A program made the translations under genes and the position numbers. Of a DNA stretch of 64,000 nt, positions 40,546 through 53,808 are shown piece after piece (within the stretch, counting starts at the first letter, position 1; the number at the start of each line of letters is the position of its first letter). The stretch covers positions 6,820,001 through 6,884,000 of the forward strand of contig CM051511.1 of assembly GCA_028015205.1 (NCBI GenBank), given 5' to 3'. This DNA is from Mytilisepta virgata. Taxonomy: Eukaryota > Mollusca > Bivalvia > Mytilida > Mytilidae. The notes beneath the pieces are model-generated. The model saw only the letters and a list, made by a program, of their open reading frames with translations, was not told the origin of the DNA and made no database searches.

Positions 40546-42197
40546 CAACTGTATATATCAGGTAAATAAACTATAATGTCATATATCACCTTGAAATATT
40601 GAAATTGAAAGCAGAGAAAATAAAAACTAAATTAATCCAAAGACCTGTTCATTCTTCATTTATTTTTTTTTTCAATTTCTCCTTTTTAAGAAATCAATCT
40701 ATTTTTTTTCAATTGTAAACAAAATTAAACAATTTTTTACACTTTATCTTTTAATCAATTTTTATTTTTTCCAAACAATTTGGAAGCAAACATTTATTTC
40801 AGGAAAAAACTCATGCCCTCTCCCCACAAAAGATGATACCTAAGGCTGTTCCAAGGAAATCTGTAGATTTTCACGTTCGAATAACATGATGGGAAAGTAA
40901 ATTAACACCTATGTAGTCTTGCTAGTGGGGTAGTGGGGTACCTAAAGTTGGAAAAAAGTCAGTAATTTAAAAATAATTCAACTTTGACATGGTAGGTTTT
41001 ATTTATGACACCAAACTGTCATGCGGCATAGCAAAAAACCTATAGGCTAATTATTTTCGATTTTATTGATATACAGTATTACAATATCTGTTGAGTGGAA
41101 AAGATAGAACTTACTGGGAGCGATTGGGAACAACTGGAGGATGTACGATACTGCAACGAAGATGCAAAAAGGGAAACAACTCTTTAAACACAATTTTCAG
41201 CGCAGCATATAAAAAATATCTGTCGAATAATTTCTTTTGTCACACACACTAAAACATGATTACACTTGTCTAAAGCTCTGCTAGTGTGTCCAGGCCAATA
41301 ATTACCGCACATAACAATAACTTCATGTTTATCTGCATAATCTGGATATCATTTGGTGCAAAGTTATACATGTTAAGTAAGACTCTAACTGGTTAATTTG
41401 GGACACTGTTGAGTGTAATGCTAAATTGTTTTGGGAAGGGATTTCAAGGATCAACTAATGAATCCTTGAGTGTGTGTATCGGGTGGGTGTGCGAAAGGGG
41501 GGGAATACTTGTGTACTAATTTTTTTTTGTAAAATGGCTTTTTTTTTTTTATTAAATTGGACTCCCCATGATAAAAACAATACATAATTATTATTATAAC
41601 TTATTTGTATAATTTTAATGCTTTTATGTACTACTGTACTACACCATTATTTCCGTGCCATTCTTCCTTTAATTAAACATTCCATAGCATAATTTAAGAA
41701 GACTAATTGATCAAGCAATACATAAAACTTTAAAATGAAACAAAAACTACATTATCCATACTCCAACAGGACACCAGATTTTAATGTAAAATGATCTGAT
41801 GAAATCCCAAGATACATGTAATGTTTTTAAACACTGAATGCAAAAAAAAAAAAAAAAAGAAAAAAAAAAAAAAAAAAAGAACAGCTCAAAATTCACTGAT
41901 ACAATATTTGTGCAAATTCACAGACAATACAAACTTCTAAGATGACACAGAACAGTATATCTGGTGAACACCATAATCAGCATGCATAAATTGCCTGAAA
42001 GCAGCTCGATAAAATGTGAATAATTTTTAAAAGTAATTCTATATTATCACGCACAGAAACTCTTGGTTAGTAAAGTGAATATATTAACTTAATTAACACA
42101 TAAGACAACTTCAAAATAATCAGATTCCCTAAATATTGGGGTTACTATATGAAATTAAAACAATAACAACAAACCACCAGACAAAATATAATGCAGA
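40546..42197. other. AT-rich non-coding stretch
   Basis: It contains an A-rich microsatellite at about 41843-41880 and homopolymers. No gene or RNA was recognised. Confidence 0.5.
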
Positions 42198-42875
42198 GGC
42201 CAGGTTTTCGAAGATGTCTTATGACTACGACATATCGTAAGATGGTCTTACGACGTGTCGCAGTCATAAAATGTGTTTTCTAAAGGATCGCAACTTGTGA
42301 CATGTCACAAAATTTGTCACAAAGTTACGACACAAAAAAGAAGGTGTCGTAAGATGGTCTTATAATGATCGTATATGTATAGATCACGAAAAATTCGTTA
42401 AGCGGGAATTTGAATGTTCGAACCCTAGGTATTTCTTGTTCATATTAAAATAGAGTAGACCGATAAACTTTTACAATGGTTTTATTGGTCCATGTTAATA
42501 GATTGTCACATTCCATAATTGATTTACATGTACATGCATGTTACACATGTACAGTAAACGTATATGTATTAATAATTTTTAAAAGGCTATTAAAATCAAA
42601 ATTAATTAAGCATTATTTTTATTTATTGTTTCTTCTTTTAGTTGTATGTACTTTTTTTAAAAATTAAATTGCATACTTTGTTAAATCATTTAAACTTTCA
42701 TTATTTATCATAACTGATTTGTGATGGTCATACGATCGTCGTAACTAAGATTGTCTTAGGATACCTTTGTTTTACATCATACGATAGGTCGTAAGACCAT
42801 CATAACTTAATCGCAAGTAATGTCATAAGATATGTCTTACGATCAATCTTACGATACTTTCGAAAACCTAGCCCC
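42198..42875. mobile_element. ~680-bp foldback MITE with CGTAAGA motifs
   Basis: GGCCAGGTTTTCGAAGAT at the left end is inverted as TTTCGAAAACCTAGCCCC at the right end. Subterminal regions on both sides are rich in (T)CGTAAGA/TCTTACGA motifs. The centre is AT-rich with no transposase, so the element is non-autonomous. The superfamily cannot be set from the ends alone. Confidence 0.75.
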
Positions 42876-45590
42876 AGTTCACAATCCACAATAAATGCTA
42901 TGCAATATTTGTTTGAAATAATTGAAGTAATTAAAAGATAACACTGATAAAAATTTACAGGCATCTTTATTTTCAATGAAGTATTCCTGTATATTTTTAT
43001 AAAGTCACGCCACTAACAGTTACTTATATATATATAGGTATACGTCCAAAATTATTCAGCACATGATGCTTGAGATCTAATTCATAAACGGGATACTTTT
43101 ATATCTTAATACTCTACCCACAAACTGCAAAGACACATAAAATTTATGTCAGTTATACTTATCGGACAGTTTGAATTACATTTAAAGAATGAAATGTGTC
43201 TCTACAAACAACACATAGGCCAAAGGGATCCAAATGTTCTTGAACTGTTTTCTATGTCATAAGAGGATAATTGATGCTTGTCATTGAATTTCTCTGTAAA
43301 GAACCTATCAGCCAAAATTTCACCAGCAGGTTGGTAGCAAAACTTTATATTTTTTTTATACATGTTGTATTTACTGTGGATAACCTTCTTTACTGGTTTA
43401 TTTTGTCATCCATTTCTATTTTTGAAAAATATAAAATATAAATTTTACAACTTAAAACCATAGTCCATCTGACATCTATAAAAGGAGAAAAGAATCTAGA
43501 TACCAAGATTTCTTTCGATACTGTTCTGCTATTTTATGTGTGTACATGTCATTGCAATGTCTTGTCTTTGTGTGTAAGCGCTTCAAAGTCTACCCTACTG
43601 TGAATTTTTTATGCATTAATATTTAGGCATATAAATCTTCAAAAATAATTAAATTTCAAATTAAAAAATTATTTTGTTGCACCAATTAGAACATTATGTT
43701 CATTTGTTTTTGCACTATTATTACATATAACTACTGCCTCAGTTCGTAAAATGGGTTTTCGCATTTTGAAAGTCGGAACGTTATAATTATAAGACCTAAT
43801 CTTTGTTAGTTAATTAACCTTATTGAGTCATCCAAGAAAACATAAAAATTGTAGAGTTGTTAAACAGAAAAGATAATGCACTTCAAAATTTAAAAATAAA
43901 ATTATGATTTGAATTTATCAACTCAGTTCCTAAAATTTGTAAAACTGTTATTTTAAATATATTTAATGAGCTTTGTCCATATTTCACAGAGTTGTAATCC
44001 TTATTCTATATCTCTCTTTTAAATTGAAAATTCCATAGGCGGATTCTTTTGATTCTCTGGAAGACATGACTTGACAAAATCAGTCAAGTTCCATTGTTTC
44101 CGTTACGTCTTAGCTCATTGCATCTTTCACTGAAGTGACTAAACAATTCAAATTAATTAAGGTATTCAAATTTTGAAAAATCCATTTCATGAACTGAGCT
44201 GTCCAGTTTGAGTGACCGCATTCAACAATAACATAGATACATGTTCTCAAATATTGATTTCGCCATGAATGGTTAATTTGAATATCAAATAATGTATTAA
44301 TAATGGTTACTCTTGATTACATCATTTGATATTCATATAGTGAAGGTCAACAAACTGAGGAGACACAGAAAAAAATAGTACATACCAAACTTTAACGAGT
44401 GTCCAAATTAGTAAAATGTATCACCAACAGAATAAGATTGTAAACCTAGGAAATTGTTTTTGAAGGTTTGCTTTTGTCTTCTTTGTTTAAATGCATATTC
44501 ACAAGTTATATACTTCTAACTCTCACGTGAATCTTCTTATTCTGGATAATACCGTCCAAGTTCCATTCATGGCGAAAATATCAATGAAAATCAACTATTA
44601 AATATTCTAAAGAACTATCAACACAGGCTATCAATATAACATTATAAATTTGTTAATATTTCCAGAAAAAGAACCAATAAAATAATTTTTATGGATTTTC
44701 AAGGAATAAATAAACTTTTGTACTCATCGATATTAAAAAATATACAATAACTATCTTATTTAGGTGAAGACAAAAAAAAAAAAAAAAAAAAACCAAAAAG
44801 TTTTGGATTTAAATTTCTGAAACATGAAAAGAATGATGTGCAATATTATCCAACATACATCCTGTCTCATGGACAAGGCACAACCTACAACAGTGTTCTT
44901 TAAGTGTGGAAAAATTAGAGAAGAATATGTAAATTTTCTCATTTAATATTTAAATATAAAATACTATGTATATAGTTACTAATAACATACAATAACATAG
45001 CATATGAATTGCCTCAAATAAGCAGTATACACGTAAAATATCAATATTGTATTTACCGGTATGTATATAGTTGTGTATGGGTATAATAATCGACATACTT
45101 AATGACCTTGCTATACAAAATGACACATGTATATTACTATTGTGGGGTATGACACATGTGTATGATTTTCCCAATTCCCTAAAAATTTGCCATTTTTTCC
45201 CCAGTTCCTTAAATTTTTTGCCCTTTTCCTTCAATTGTGCTAACTTCTATCCAATTGACTCCCCGAAAAATCTCTTTTTTCCCTACTTCCCCAAAACTGT
45301 GTAGCCCCCAACACCATTTTGCTACAAAAAAGTTTAAAACATATATAATATGATGACAGATTTGTTACTGGAATAACTTGTTTTACCCTCAATAATATTA
45401 ATTGTTTTAGACAGCAACAGTAATTTGCTCTACAAAATAAATAAAGCATATTTCTGTGATCATAATTTTTTCTAGCTAATTAATAGGCATCATTCTGACA
45501 GTCAATTCACTTAATCACACATATAATACATTCTTAAAGCAATACTTCTAAAATTCAACCACCTCCTCCTAAAGTACAGTACGGTGCATT
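42876..45590. other. AT-rich non-coding stretch
   Basis: No gene was recognised. It includes a poly-A run at about 44770-44791 and a C/T-rich block (45165-45310) with repeated 'CCCCAGTTCCTTAAATTTT'-like phrases whose complement gives a Lys-rich spurious frame. One copy of the 61-bp repeat lies at 45591-45651. Confidence 0.45.
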
Positions 45591-46249
45591 GCGTCGTATA
45601 CAGCATAGTATAAATTTACTATATCTAATATTAGTATCTTTGGATTGTTATTTTAAAACATCACCTCAAGTTAATTTCATGTTAACATAATCTCTGGTTC
45701 AAATCTCAGCTCAAGGACCAAAAACCAAAGATTAGAACAGCTAGGACCAGTCCTACGACTGGTCAACCAAAGATTTGGAAGCAAAAGATTAGGACCAGTC
45801 ATACTCTCTGGTTCATTGATTTTTAAAATCTCTTGTTCGATTTATTCATCTGTGCACGCACTGTTCTCGTGACAAAACCATAGATTTGAATAATAATTGT
45901 CTCTGCTAAATGCGAATGCGCCGTCCTAGGACGAAAAAGGATTATACGGAGATAAATAAGATATTGTATTATTCATGTGTTATTATTGGTTGATTATATT
46001 ATAATGAGTAAATACTATTCCATGTAACAAATATAAAATATTTATATTGATATGTTTATTTCAATTTAAATAATTTTAAATAATTCTAATGTACACAAAG
46101 TTATTCCTATTGAAATAAATAATATGAATTCTTGATAAACTATATACATTATAAGTTTTGAAATATAAAATAAAATAAAAAGTATACAATTTTATTTCAA
46201 TTCAATACTGAAACTTATATTTTGACTTAAAAAAACACTTCAGGTATGC

Positions 46250-47300
46250 TCAAAATATCTTTTAAAGTCTTATATCGCACTCCTGGTATGGCTAAATTTT
46301 AACTAAGTATCATCCTTAAAATGTTTGAAAAGTATTACGGTTAGTCGTAGAGAAACTTTTTAAGATACCGTATGAAATTTTCTTACCTACATTCATCTCA
46401 AAACGTCATAAATGTATAAAATAACCACATGTCAAGTTTGATACTTGTATTTTTACGTTAAAGAATACTATTGTTGTAAAAATTAAAAATTAAATTTTGT
46501 CTTACATCGCACACTCTGATATGGATTAATTTAACTAAGTATGGACCTAAAATTGGTTGAGAAGCTAAAATTTGTGTTTTTCTATTGTGATTTTTTTTCA
46601 TCTAACAAGTAATACGATACGCTGCAGATAGGCTTTATTGGATACCGTAACAAATTTATCATAAATTTATATATAACATGTATAACAAATTAATAAAAGT
46701 AAAAATAAGCATATGACAAGTTTAAAACTTATATTTTGTCTTTAAAAACAGTAGCACTTTACATTTTTCTTATATCCCACAAGCTTATATAGCTCATTTT
46801 AACTAAGTATCATCCTATGTATATTTTTGAAAAGCTAAATGTTTTATTTTTTCACATGGAATTATTTTGATGAAACAAGTATTACGGTAAATTGAAGAGA
46901 AGTTTTTAATATACCGTATGACATTTTTTGAGCTAAATTCATGTCAAAATTCCTAAAAGTATGAAATATGTACCCGTCAAGTTTGAAACTTGTGTTTTCA
47001 CTTTAAAATACTCATCTGTTATAACAAAAGTCACTTTTGTGATAGATCACAATCTCTGATAGAGCTGAATATGAATAACTTTCAACCTTAAACTGGTTGA
47101 AAAGCTAACTTTTGTGTTTTTGCACAGTGAAATTGAAATTATTTTCATCAAAAGGTTCTACTGTACGTCGCAGAGATGCTTTTTTTGGATATCATAACAA
47201 TTTTATCAACTAAATTTCTATAAAAAATTAATGAAAGTGAAAATAAGCATATGACAAGTTAGAAACTAGTATTTTTTCTTTAAAAAAACAGTAGCATTAG
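46250..47300. repeat. Tandem array of ~235-270-bp units
   Basis: Units contain AACTAAGTAT at 46301, 46533 and 46801 and a diverged copy near 47073, each followed by 'GTTGAAAAGCTAA'-like and 'AATACCGTATGA'-like blocks and a 'CTTTAAAAACAGTAGCA' end. A further unit resumes at about 51060-51180, after the LINE/minisatellite block. Confidence 0.75.
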
Positions 47301-47335
47301 ACACTTGGTTGAGCATGTAAGTCACCAAAAATATC

Positions 47336-47475
47336 GTGTAACGTGCGAAACGTGTGCGTGGGACGTGCGAATCGTGTGCGTGTTACGCGTGAATCGTGTG
47401 CGTGCAACGTGCGAATCATGTGCGTGTGATTCGCGTGTGGAGATACACGTGCGATTTGAATCGTATAACGTGTAT
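47336..47475. repeat. GTGCG-rich minisatellite, left block
   Basis: About five units of ~21 bp of the type AACGTGCGAATCGTGTGCGT. It is unusually CpG-rich in this AT-rich DNA. A shorter block of the same repeat lies at 50966-51035. Confidence 0.85.
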
Positions 47476-47822
47476 GAGATTTCATTGGTTGAGACAGATA
47501 TTAAAAATCAGAGCATATTTCAAACTCGAATTGAAACATTATTTGAACGAACTTTAATCAGTGTCAAATATTTGAAAATGTTGCGTTTATAATTTTTCTA
47601 TCACTAATGTAATTCATGAAATTAATTTGGTTTAAAAAATATATTATTATGAGTGAAATGTTTCCGAAATTAAATGATCATATAACATGCGTACAACATT
47701 TGCAAATTAAAGATAGATTATAAATAGTATATGTAAATCCTTGATTTCAACTTTAACTTGTTTGTAAAAATTATCTAAAATTGTGCTTGAAATCTGCTAA
47801 AGTTTTTTTAATTTTTTGACAA

Positions 47823-50340
47823 ATGTCATGTATTGATTTATGTCATCATAGTGATTTTTTATATGAACAATTGTTTGGTTATTATGTAACCAAGACGTGT
47901 ATTCCGGATGTGAACTGGGCTAAAAAACATCTAATTAGACAAGGCATTAAGGGGTATTCTGAAAGGCAAAAATACGAAAAGGATTTAGATCGGATGAAAA
48001 TTCTTCGACGGATATTTCTTTGTATACGGAAAAAGACAAAGGTGACAAAAAATTCATTAAAAACAAATTTGTAAAGAGAAGGTAACTTTAACTGACACGG
48101 TTGATGACGCCTTACGATTTGTGTTAAATAACTTTAATTCATCTCCAGCTAATACAGATCAATATATTAACAATATGAATGCGTCGGTCAATCAGGGTTA
48201 TCCCCAATATATGCTAGTACAGGCCAGGGGCAACCATTTCGGCAACAATATCGCGGTACAATTACGAGTCCTTTACCATTTCAGCCAGTTCAGCCAATTC
48301 AAGGACTGGAAACCGTATTCAAAGAACTATGCAGCAAAGTGACTAATATCGAAACAAGACTAAATAAACTTGATATTATTGAAGAACGTTTAAACAGATT
48401 TGACGTGAAATTCAATTCTATTGCGGGTGAAGTATAGACGTGTACAGAAAGGCTAAATGTGCTGGAAAATCGTGCTTAGTTTCTTTCGAATACCAAAGAT
48501 GAACACGATAGACTTATTGATGTGGAGACGCAAAACTTGAGAAATAATTTACTATTCTTTGCAATAGTCGAGAAACGCAAACGGGTGAAATCTTCATCGA
48601 CGTGGTGTTAGATTTTTGTGAAAATACTTTGAACATGGAAAATGCAAGAGCTAGTAATAAGATTGAAAAGGCTTATAGACTAGGGAAGAATACGGATGTG
48701 TCTGCAAGGCCAAGACCGATTGTCGTTACATTGGCTCAGTATAATGATCGAGAAAAAGTGCGCAAGTCATCAGGGCGATTAAAAGGAAATAATTATAGAA
48801 TAAGTCCACAGTATCTGTCTGAAGTTTTTGCGAGTAGGAAAAAGTCGATTTCGGTGATGATAAAGAAACGTAAAGAAAAGAAATCAGCATATCTTGTTGG
48901 TGATAAGCTTTATGTTGACAGAGTTCTTTGGAAGGAATAGGAATCCGCGGAGGATGGTTTTTGCGTTAATTCTTGGCAGAATAAATGAAAATCTAATTAT
49001 TCCTTGAAGCTATGTGCTTGGAATTTGTCAAAAAGTTTAGTCCGAAAATTCTCAGATACGGAATTGTTATGTGAAATAATGGATTATGATATCCTATTTT
49101 TCTGTGAGTGTTGGATGAAATACTTAGAAGTGCTAGATTTAAAATGTTTTGATAAAAAGAGTGTATACCGAGAAAAATGTAATGGAGGCGGTGTAGTTAT
49201 ATTTTATAGAAAATGGCTAAGTTCATATATTGAGTTTTTAAGTTGTAGTGTGGATATCATAATTTGGTTTACGATTAACGAAAATATAATATATGATAAT
49301 AAAGATATGTATATATGTGCAGCATATGTTCCACCTCATAAAAATGTTTTATTTTATCGTAAATATGATTATGATGTTTGACGTAATCGAACAGCAAATA
49401 GAACATTAAAACAGTGTAGGGAACATTCCGTAATAGGTGATCTGAATGGCAGAATAGGCAGTGAAAAGGATTTTGTTCAACAAGACATTTTATACAATAA
49501 TTTGTTCGCTCGTATTGATTATGAACATAACTTTCCATCTGACCGAAAAACTGAAGATGGCAAACCTCCAAATACAGTTGGAAGTAAACTTTTAAATATG
49601 TGTAAATCTACTGTTTTGAGAGTTTGCATTGGACGATTTGGGGACGAAAGTGCAAAGATTACATTTCAGAATGAAAATGGTCGTAGCATTATTGATTACC
49701 TTTTGTTAAACCATTCTGCATTTGATAATATTAGTAATTTTAGTATTGCTAAATTTAATACTTTTTCATGCCATGCCCCATTATTAGTTGATATTAAATT
49801 AAAGGATATGGTTACTGAAGATCAAATGTGTACTTGTAAAGTGGTAATGAAGGGCAAAAAGATCGTGTTCGTCAAAAACTATTGGATAACTCCGATAAAA
49901 TAGAAAATTTAATGAACGATATAATAGAAGAAACTGTAAATATTGACAACATAGTTCAAAATATGAATGCTATTTTGTTTGATGTTGTAGATAAATATAT
50001 TAAGACTGAAGTAACAAAAACTGTATAACGTAACTATTATATCGGTAAATTACGAAAAAAACAGCGTTGGCAAACCTACATGTAGAAAGGCGGATAAGCC
50101 ATGGATTAACGATGAATGTAAAGATTTTTATATTACATATAAACGTGCTTTACCAGACTTTAATAGGAATCGGGGTAACGAGAACAGACTTTCATTAAAC
50201 CTTGTTAAAGAAAAATTTAAATGTGCGGAAAATAAACTAAAGAGGCGTTATACACAGCAAAGGGGAAATATGTTAAGTACTTTGAAAAAGAATAAGCTAA
50301 AATGTTTCTTCAGAAAATTTAAAATATGGTATATTTGAAA
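47823..50340 (+). pseudogene. LINE (non-LTR retrotransposon) 5' portion: ORF1 and endonuclease, no RT
   Basis: The ORF1-like part is 47823-48940. It has a coiled-coil segment (NIETRLNKLDIIEERLNRFD) with stops at about 48437 and 48477, then an L1-ORF1-like RRM/C-terminal region (KIEKAYRLGKNTDVSARPRP, then IVVTLAQYNDREKV). ORF2 starts at about 49004 (KLCAWNL; DILFFCECW; GGGVVIFYRKW), is broken by compensating frameshifts near 49375-49420, continues with GDLNGRIG and NGRSIIDYLLL, and ends SCHAPLLVDIKL. That is an APE-type endonuclease in which the usual SDH Asp is Cys. A KPWINDEC segment follows at 50098, then coding similarity stops near 50340 before any reverse transcriptase. It is a decayed and 3'-truncated copy. 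Confidence 0.8.
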
Positions 50341-50965
50341 CCATATTATTATAGAAACCCGTCTGCATTTAAACTAGTACAACTTTTGTCAGTTTGTAAT
50401 ATAAACAGTTAAATAATTTCAAAAAGCTCTCTTTAGGTAAATACATTAATTTTGATACATTTTTCTTTCATATTACCTGGAGCTCTTAATCCCTTGTTTA
50501 ATTAGATGTTGTTTTTAGACCGGTAGTCATTCGGAGAATAAACCCAAAGACATTATGTCCTTTGTTTTAAAGAAGCCATAAAATATTGTGGCGTAATATT
50601 TATTTTACTGACAACTTTATTATTATCATATCAATTTTAGTTAATATGGTAAAATTAACATGATATTTATTGAGTTTTAATGAATTTTAAAAATAATGTC
50701 AAAGTTCCGACATCAAATTTTAATAAATTTCATATTAAAAAATAGGATATGCAAATAAATAGTTTGTCTTTATGAAAAAAGCTCAATGTCGATCGTATTA
50801 TACCGGCTTACTTTTTATCGTACTTATTTATTTAAAATAAAATAAAATGATATTAAATATTTCACTGCTTTTCATATCCTACATTAAATTTAATTAATTC
50901 GTTTCGTCATTTTCCGTTCGTATCTTACAATCACAAGTTTAAGAAATCGCACGATCGGTTATTAT
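50341..50965. other. AT-rich stretch after the LINE fragment
   Basis: No RT motif (such as YxDD) or other coding signal was seen. It may be unrelated host DNA or eroded LINE sequence. Confidence 0.4.
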
Positions 50966-51035
50966 GAAACGTGTAACGTGCATCGTGTGGTTTGCGTGTA
51001 ACGTGCGAATCGTGTGCGTGTAACATGTGAGTGTG
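50966..51035. repeat. GTGCG-rich minisatellite, right block
   Basis: It contains GTGTAACGTGCATCGTGTGG and GTAACGTGCGAATCGTGTGC, the same unit as the block at 47336. The two blocks bracket the LINE fragment. Confidence 0.85.
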
Positions 51036-51550
51036 GTCTGGTGCATAACACGTTCAACTTTGTGTAACAGAAATCACATTTCTCTTATAATGCACTATCT
51101 TATATGGTTACATTGAACTAAGTATCATCCCAACATTATTTTCTAAGTAGGATGATACGGTATGATAAATAAATACAATGAAAAAATAAAGATATTTTAA
51201 AGAACTTAAACTACGAATGCGCCGTCCTGATGACCAGTTTCAGAATTCAAGTTCATTTGGTATACTACGCTTGCGCTGTCCTAAAGCAGAGACGAATTTG
51301 GTAGTAGGACGAAAACGGTCACCAGAACAAACTTAGTGTGCACGCTCCGTCCTAAGCCCGAAACCAGACGCGGTCCTAGTCGTGGTCCTAGGAATAGTCA
51401 TAAGGACCATTTCTCGCCTCAAGTTAACTTTATGCAGAGAGTATGACCAAACGGACCAGTCATAATCTCTTATCTAAGTTAACTTGGAACCGTCATAATC
51501 TCTGTTTTAAATTTCTGCTTGAGGACGTTGTTTTAAATGATCCGTACTGG

Positions 51551-53808
51551 TAGCTCGTTATATCGCGGTGAGAAGGTAGTATACTTCCAAACATTTTTAC
51601 CCTGGACCAAATACAAAATACATTTTGATTTTAATATATAATAATAAATAAAATTTATTATTTAAAACAAATTTCCCACAGAAGAAAACAAAATACATCT
51701 AAATCTAATATCTTGCCATAACAAAATCTGTTTAGGGCGAGGAGGATGTCCATTCTTATAAATATCAATGTATCTATTCAAGTTCAAATTTCAACTTTGT
51801 GTGAATTTTCTCTGCACTACTATTTTTTATCCAGAGTTTCCGGGGACATTACTGCAAGGCCTAGTAAAATTCCAAAAGGGGGGGGGGGGGGTCTTTGAAA
51901 GACTTCATTTTGGCACCCCTTGGTTGACGGAATAAGCATAAACATTCGCGCAATGGGTGCCCAAAGGAAGTCTTGCCGTGTTGTCTATTGTCATATATCC
52001 CGTCGAAATATGCATATAGAAACGGCACCTGATAACGGTGATGGATGATAACAACTAGTAATGATTCGCATCTTTTCTTCTAAGTTCATATGTTTGTTAG
52101 GTTATTACTGCAATTTAAGATATCTTACATGAGGTCGTTATATCAGGAGAGCACAAACAAGTGCACGAGTAAGAGAATTATCCTTTAAACCGATAAGAAT
52201 TTAGTTTAAATATGTGCATGTGGTTCAATAGGTGCGATGTCAAAATCTTCAATCTTCTCGAAGATCCAGTTTTCCAAATAAGGAAATTAGGCTCCGCGTA
52301 TCTATTGTGACGACAGTAAACATAATACCTGTCTATGAAAACCTCAATGAAATTTTATTAAAAGCTGTGTATTGAAAGTACAACAGAGTTACTTTGAGGC
52401 CCTATTAATTAGTGTCATTATCATTTCCTTATCACACCTGTAATCCAGACAGAGGTTATAAATATTTTTTATGACAGGGATGCTGTTTATCTCATGTGTG
52501 AAAATAAAAAATCTAACGGTTATCAAAGTAAAACAGCAATATTGTTATGTAATTGACATGAATTAAGTCAAGTGTATCAAACCAGAACAACCACTGAAAA
52601 AAATGAAAATAACTTTGAGGAACAAGATTCATTATTAATGTTGAAGTACAATTATTTTTTCAAAATCTTTATTTTATGAACAATTTATTCTTTTTAATAA
52701 CATGAAATCTTTTTTGTTTTAAAGAAATATTAATATTTTTTTATCAAATGAAATCAATTTGTGGGGCCAAATTTTTACATTTGTGTGTATCTCCAGATTT
52801 AAATATATTTTTACCGATTTTCTTTGACCCTTAAAATTTTGATTTTTCGACAATAAAAAAGGTCCACAGGAATTTACATAATATATAGAGTATCTGAATT
52901 GCTAATACATGTGCACCTCGTATTCTCAATTTTCATATACATTAGAGTAAGAAATTGTTCAGTTCATATTATCTATAAATACATATATAAAATAGTAGTA
53001 TCACGGCAACATACAACCTTTAGCTCTAACGTGAGCGACCGATAACATCTACACAAAGGCAAAATTATTTTCTTACCATTTCTCATTATACATTTTAGAA
53101 GTTTTTATAAAATTTTATTTTACGATAAAAATGCCTATTGAATAAAGAATTTATGTGCACTTCATAATATGAATGTTTTTTGTTTCTATAAAAATATAAA
53201 TATAATGGATTTTATTCATTCCTCTATTAACATCAAGAAAGTGGTTAAATAATAAACAAAGTATTCGTATCGGCGGATATATGTGCATGTATTTTGTCTC
53301 TTCTTTTCAAGCAATTTAACCAAATATGTTAAATTTATGTATATTGGCTTTAGTTCCTTGTAATAGAGATCTATACAATTTATTATCCAAAAAGCTTTAA
53401 AATTAGAATTAAGACTAAAAAGGTTTCTAAAATGTTAAAATGTTCAGTCCGCAAATTTAAAGATAGCTCAGTTTTTTCTTTGATTCTTTCACCTTTTCAC
53501 TCGGTGATCATTGAATTCAGAGATTGCTCTTAATCAGTTCTCACTTTAATCAACTACCTTAACTTTTTGTTTAAATATTTGAAAATCAAAATAAGCTTAA
53601 ACTTGACATTTTATTGGATAATTAATAACTTTAAATTATCTTTTGGCATTATTATATCATGAAAATTATTTATATCCTAATATTTGATGGAGTAAAAAGA
53701 TCAAAAGATTTTATCCGAAGTAATGCGTTCCCAATTACATTTTTCCAGCATTTTAAAACTTGACGAATATGTGTTATTTTAAAAATTATAATCGAACAGC
53801 GTTCCGAA
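51551..53808. other. AT-rich non-coding stretch
   Basis: It includes a 14-base G run near 51880. No gene, RNA or repeat with another copy in the window was recognised. Confidence 0.45.

Larger units (their letters stand above)
45654..51550. mobile_element. Composite repeat region with mirrored flanking motifs
   Basis: Both margins share motif sets: ATGCGCCGTCCT (45910 and 51219), GACCAGTCATA[C/A]TCTCT (45803, 51451 and inverted near 51438), and a TTTAAAACA...CCTCAAG block, direct on the left and inverted at about 51525. Between them lie the 235-270-bp tandem array, the GTGCG minisatellite and the LINE fragment. It could be a large foldback element or an array with similar edges; boundaries are approximate. 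Confidence 0.4.

Noticed and set aside
45165..45310. Lys-rich minus-strand frame
   Set aside because: Arises from a C/T-rich repetitive block; no homology recognised.
47297..47592. Frames over the GTGCG minisatellite on both strands
   Set aside because: Low-complexity repeat translation without domain or context.
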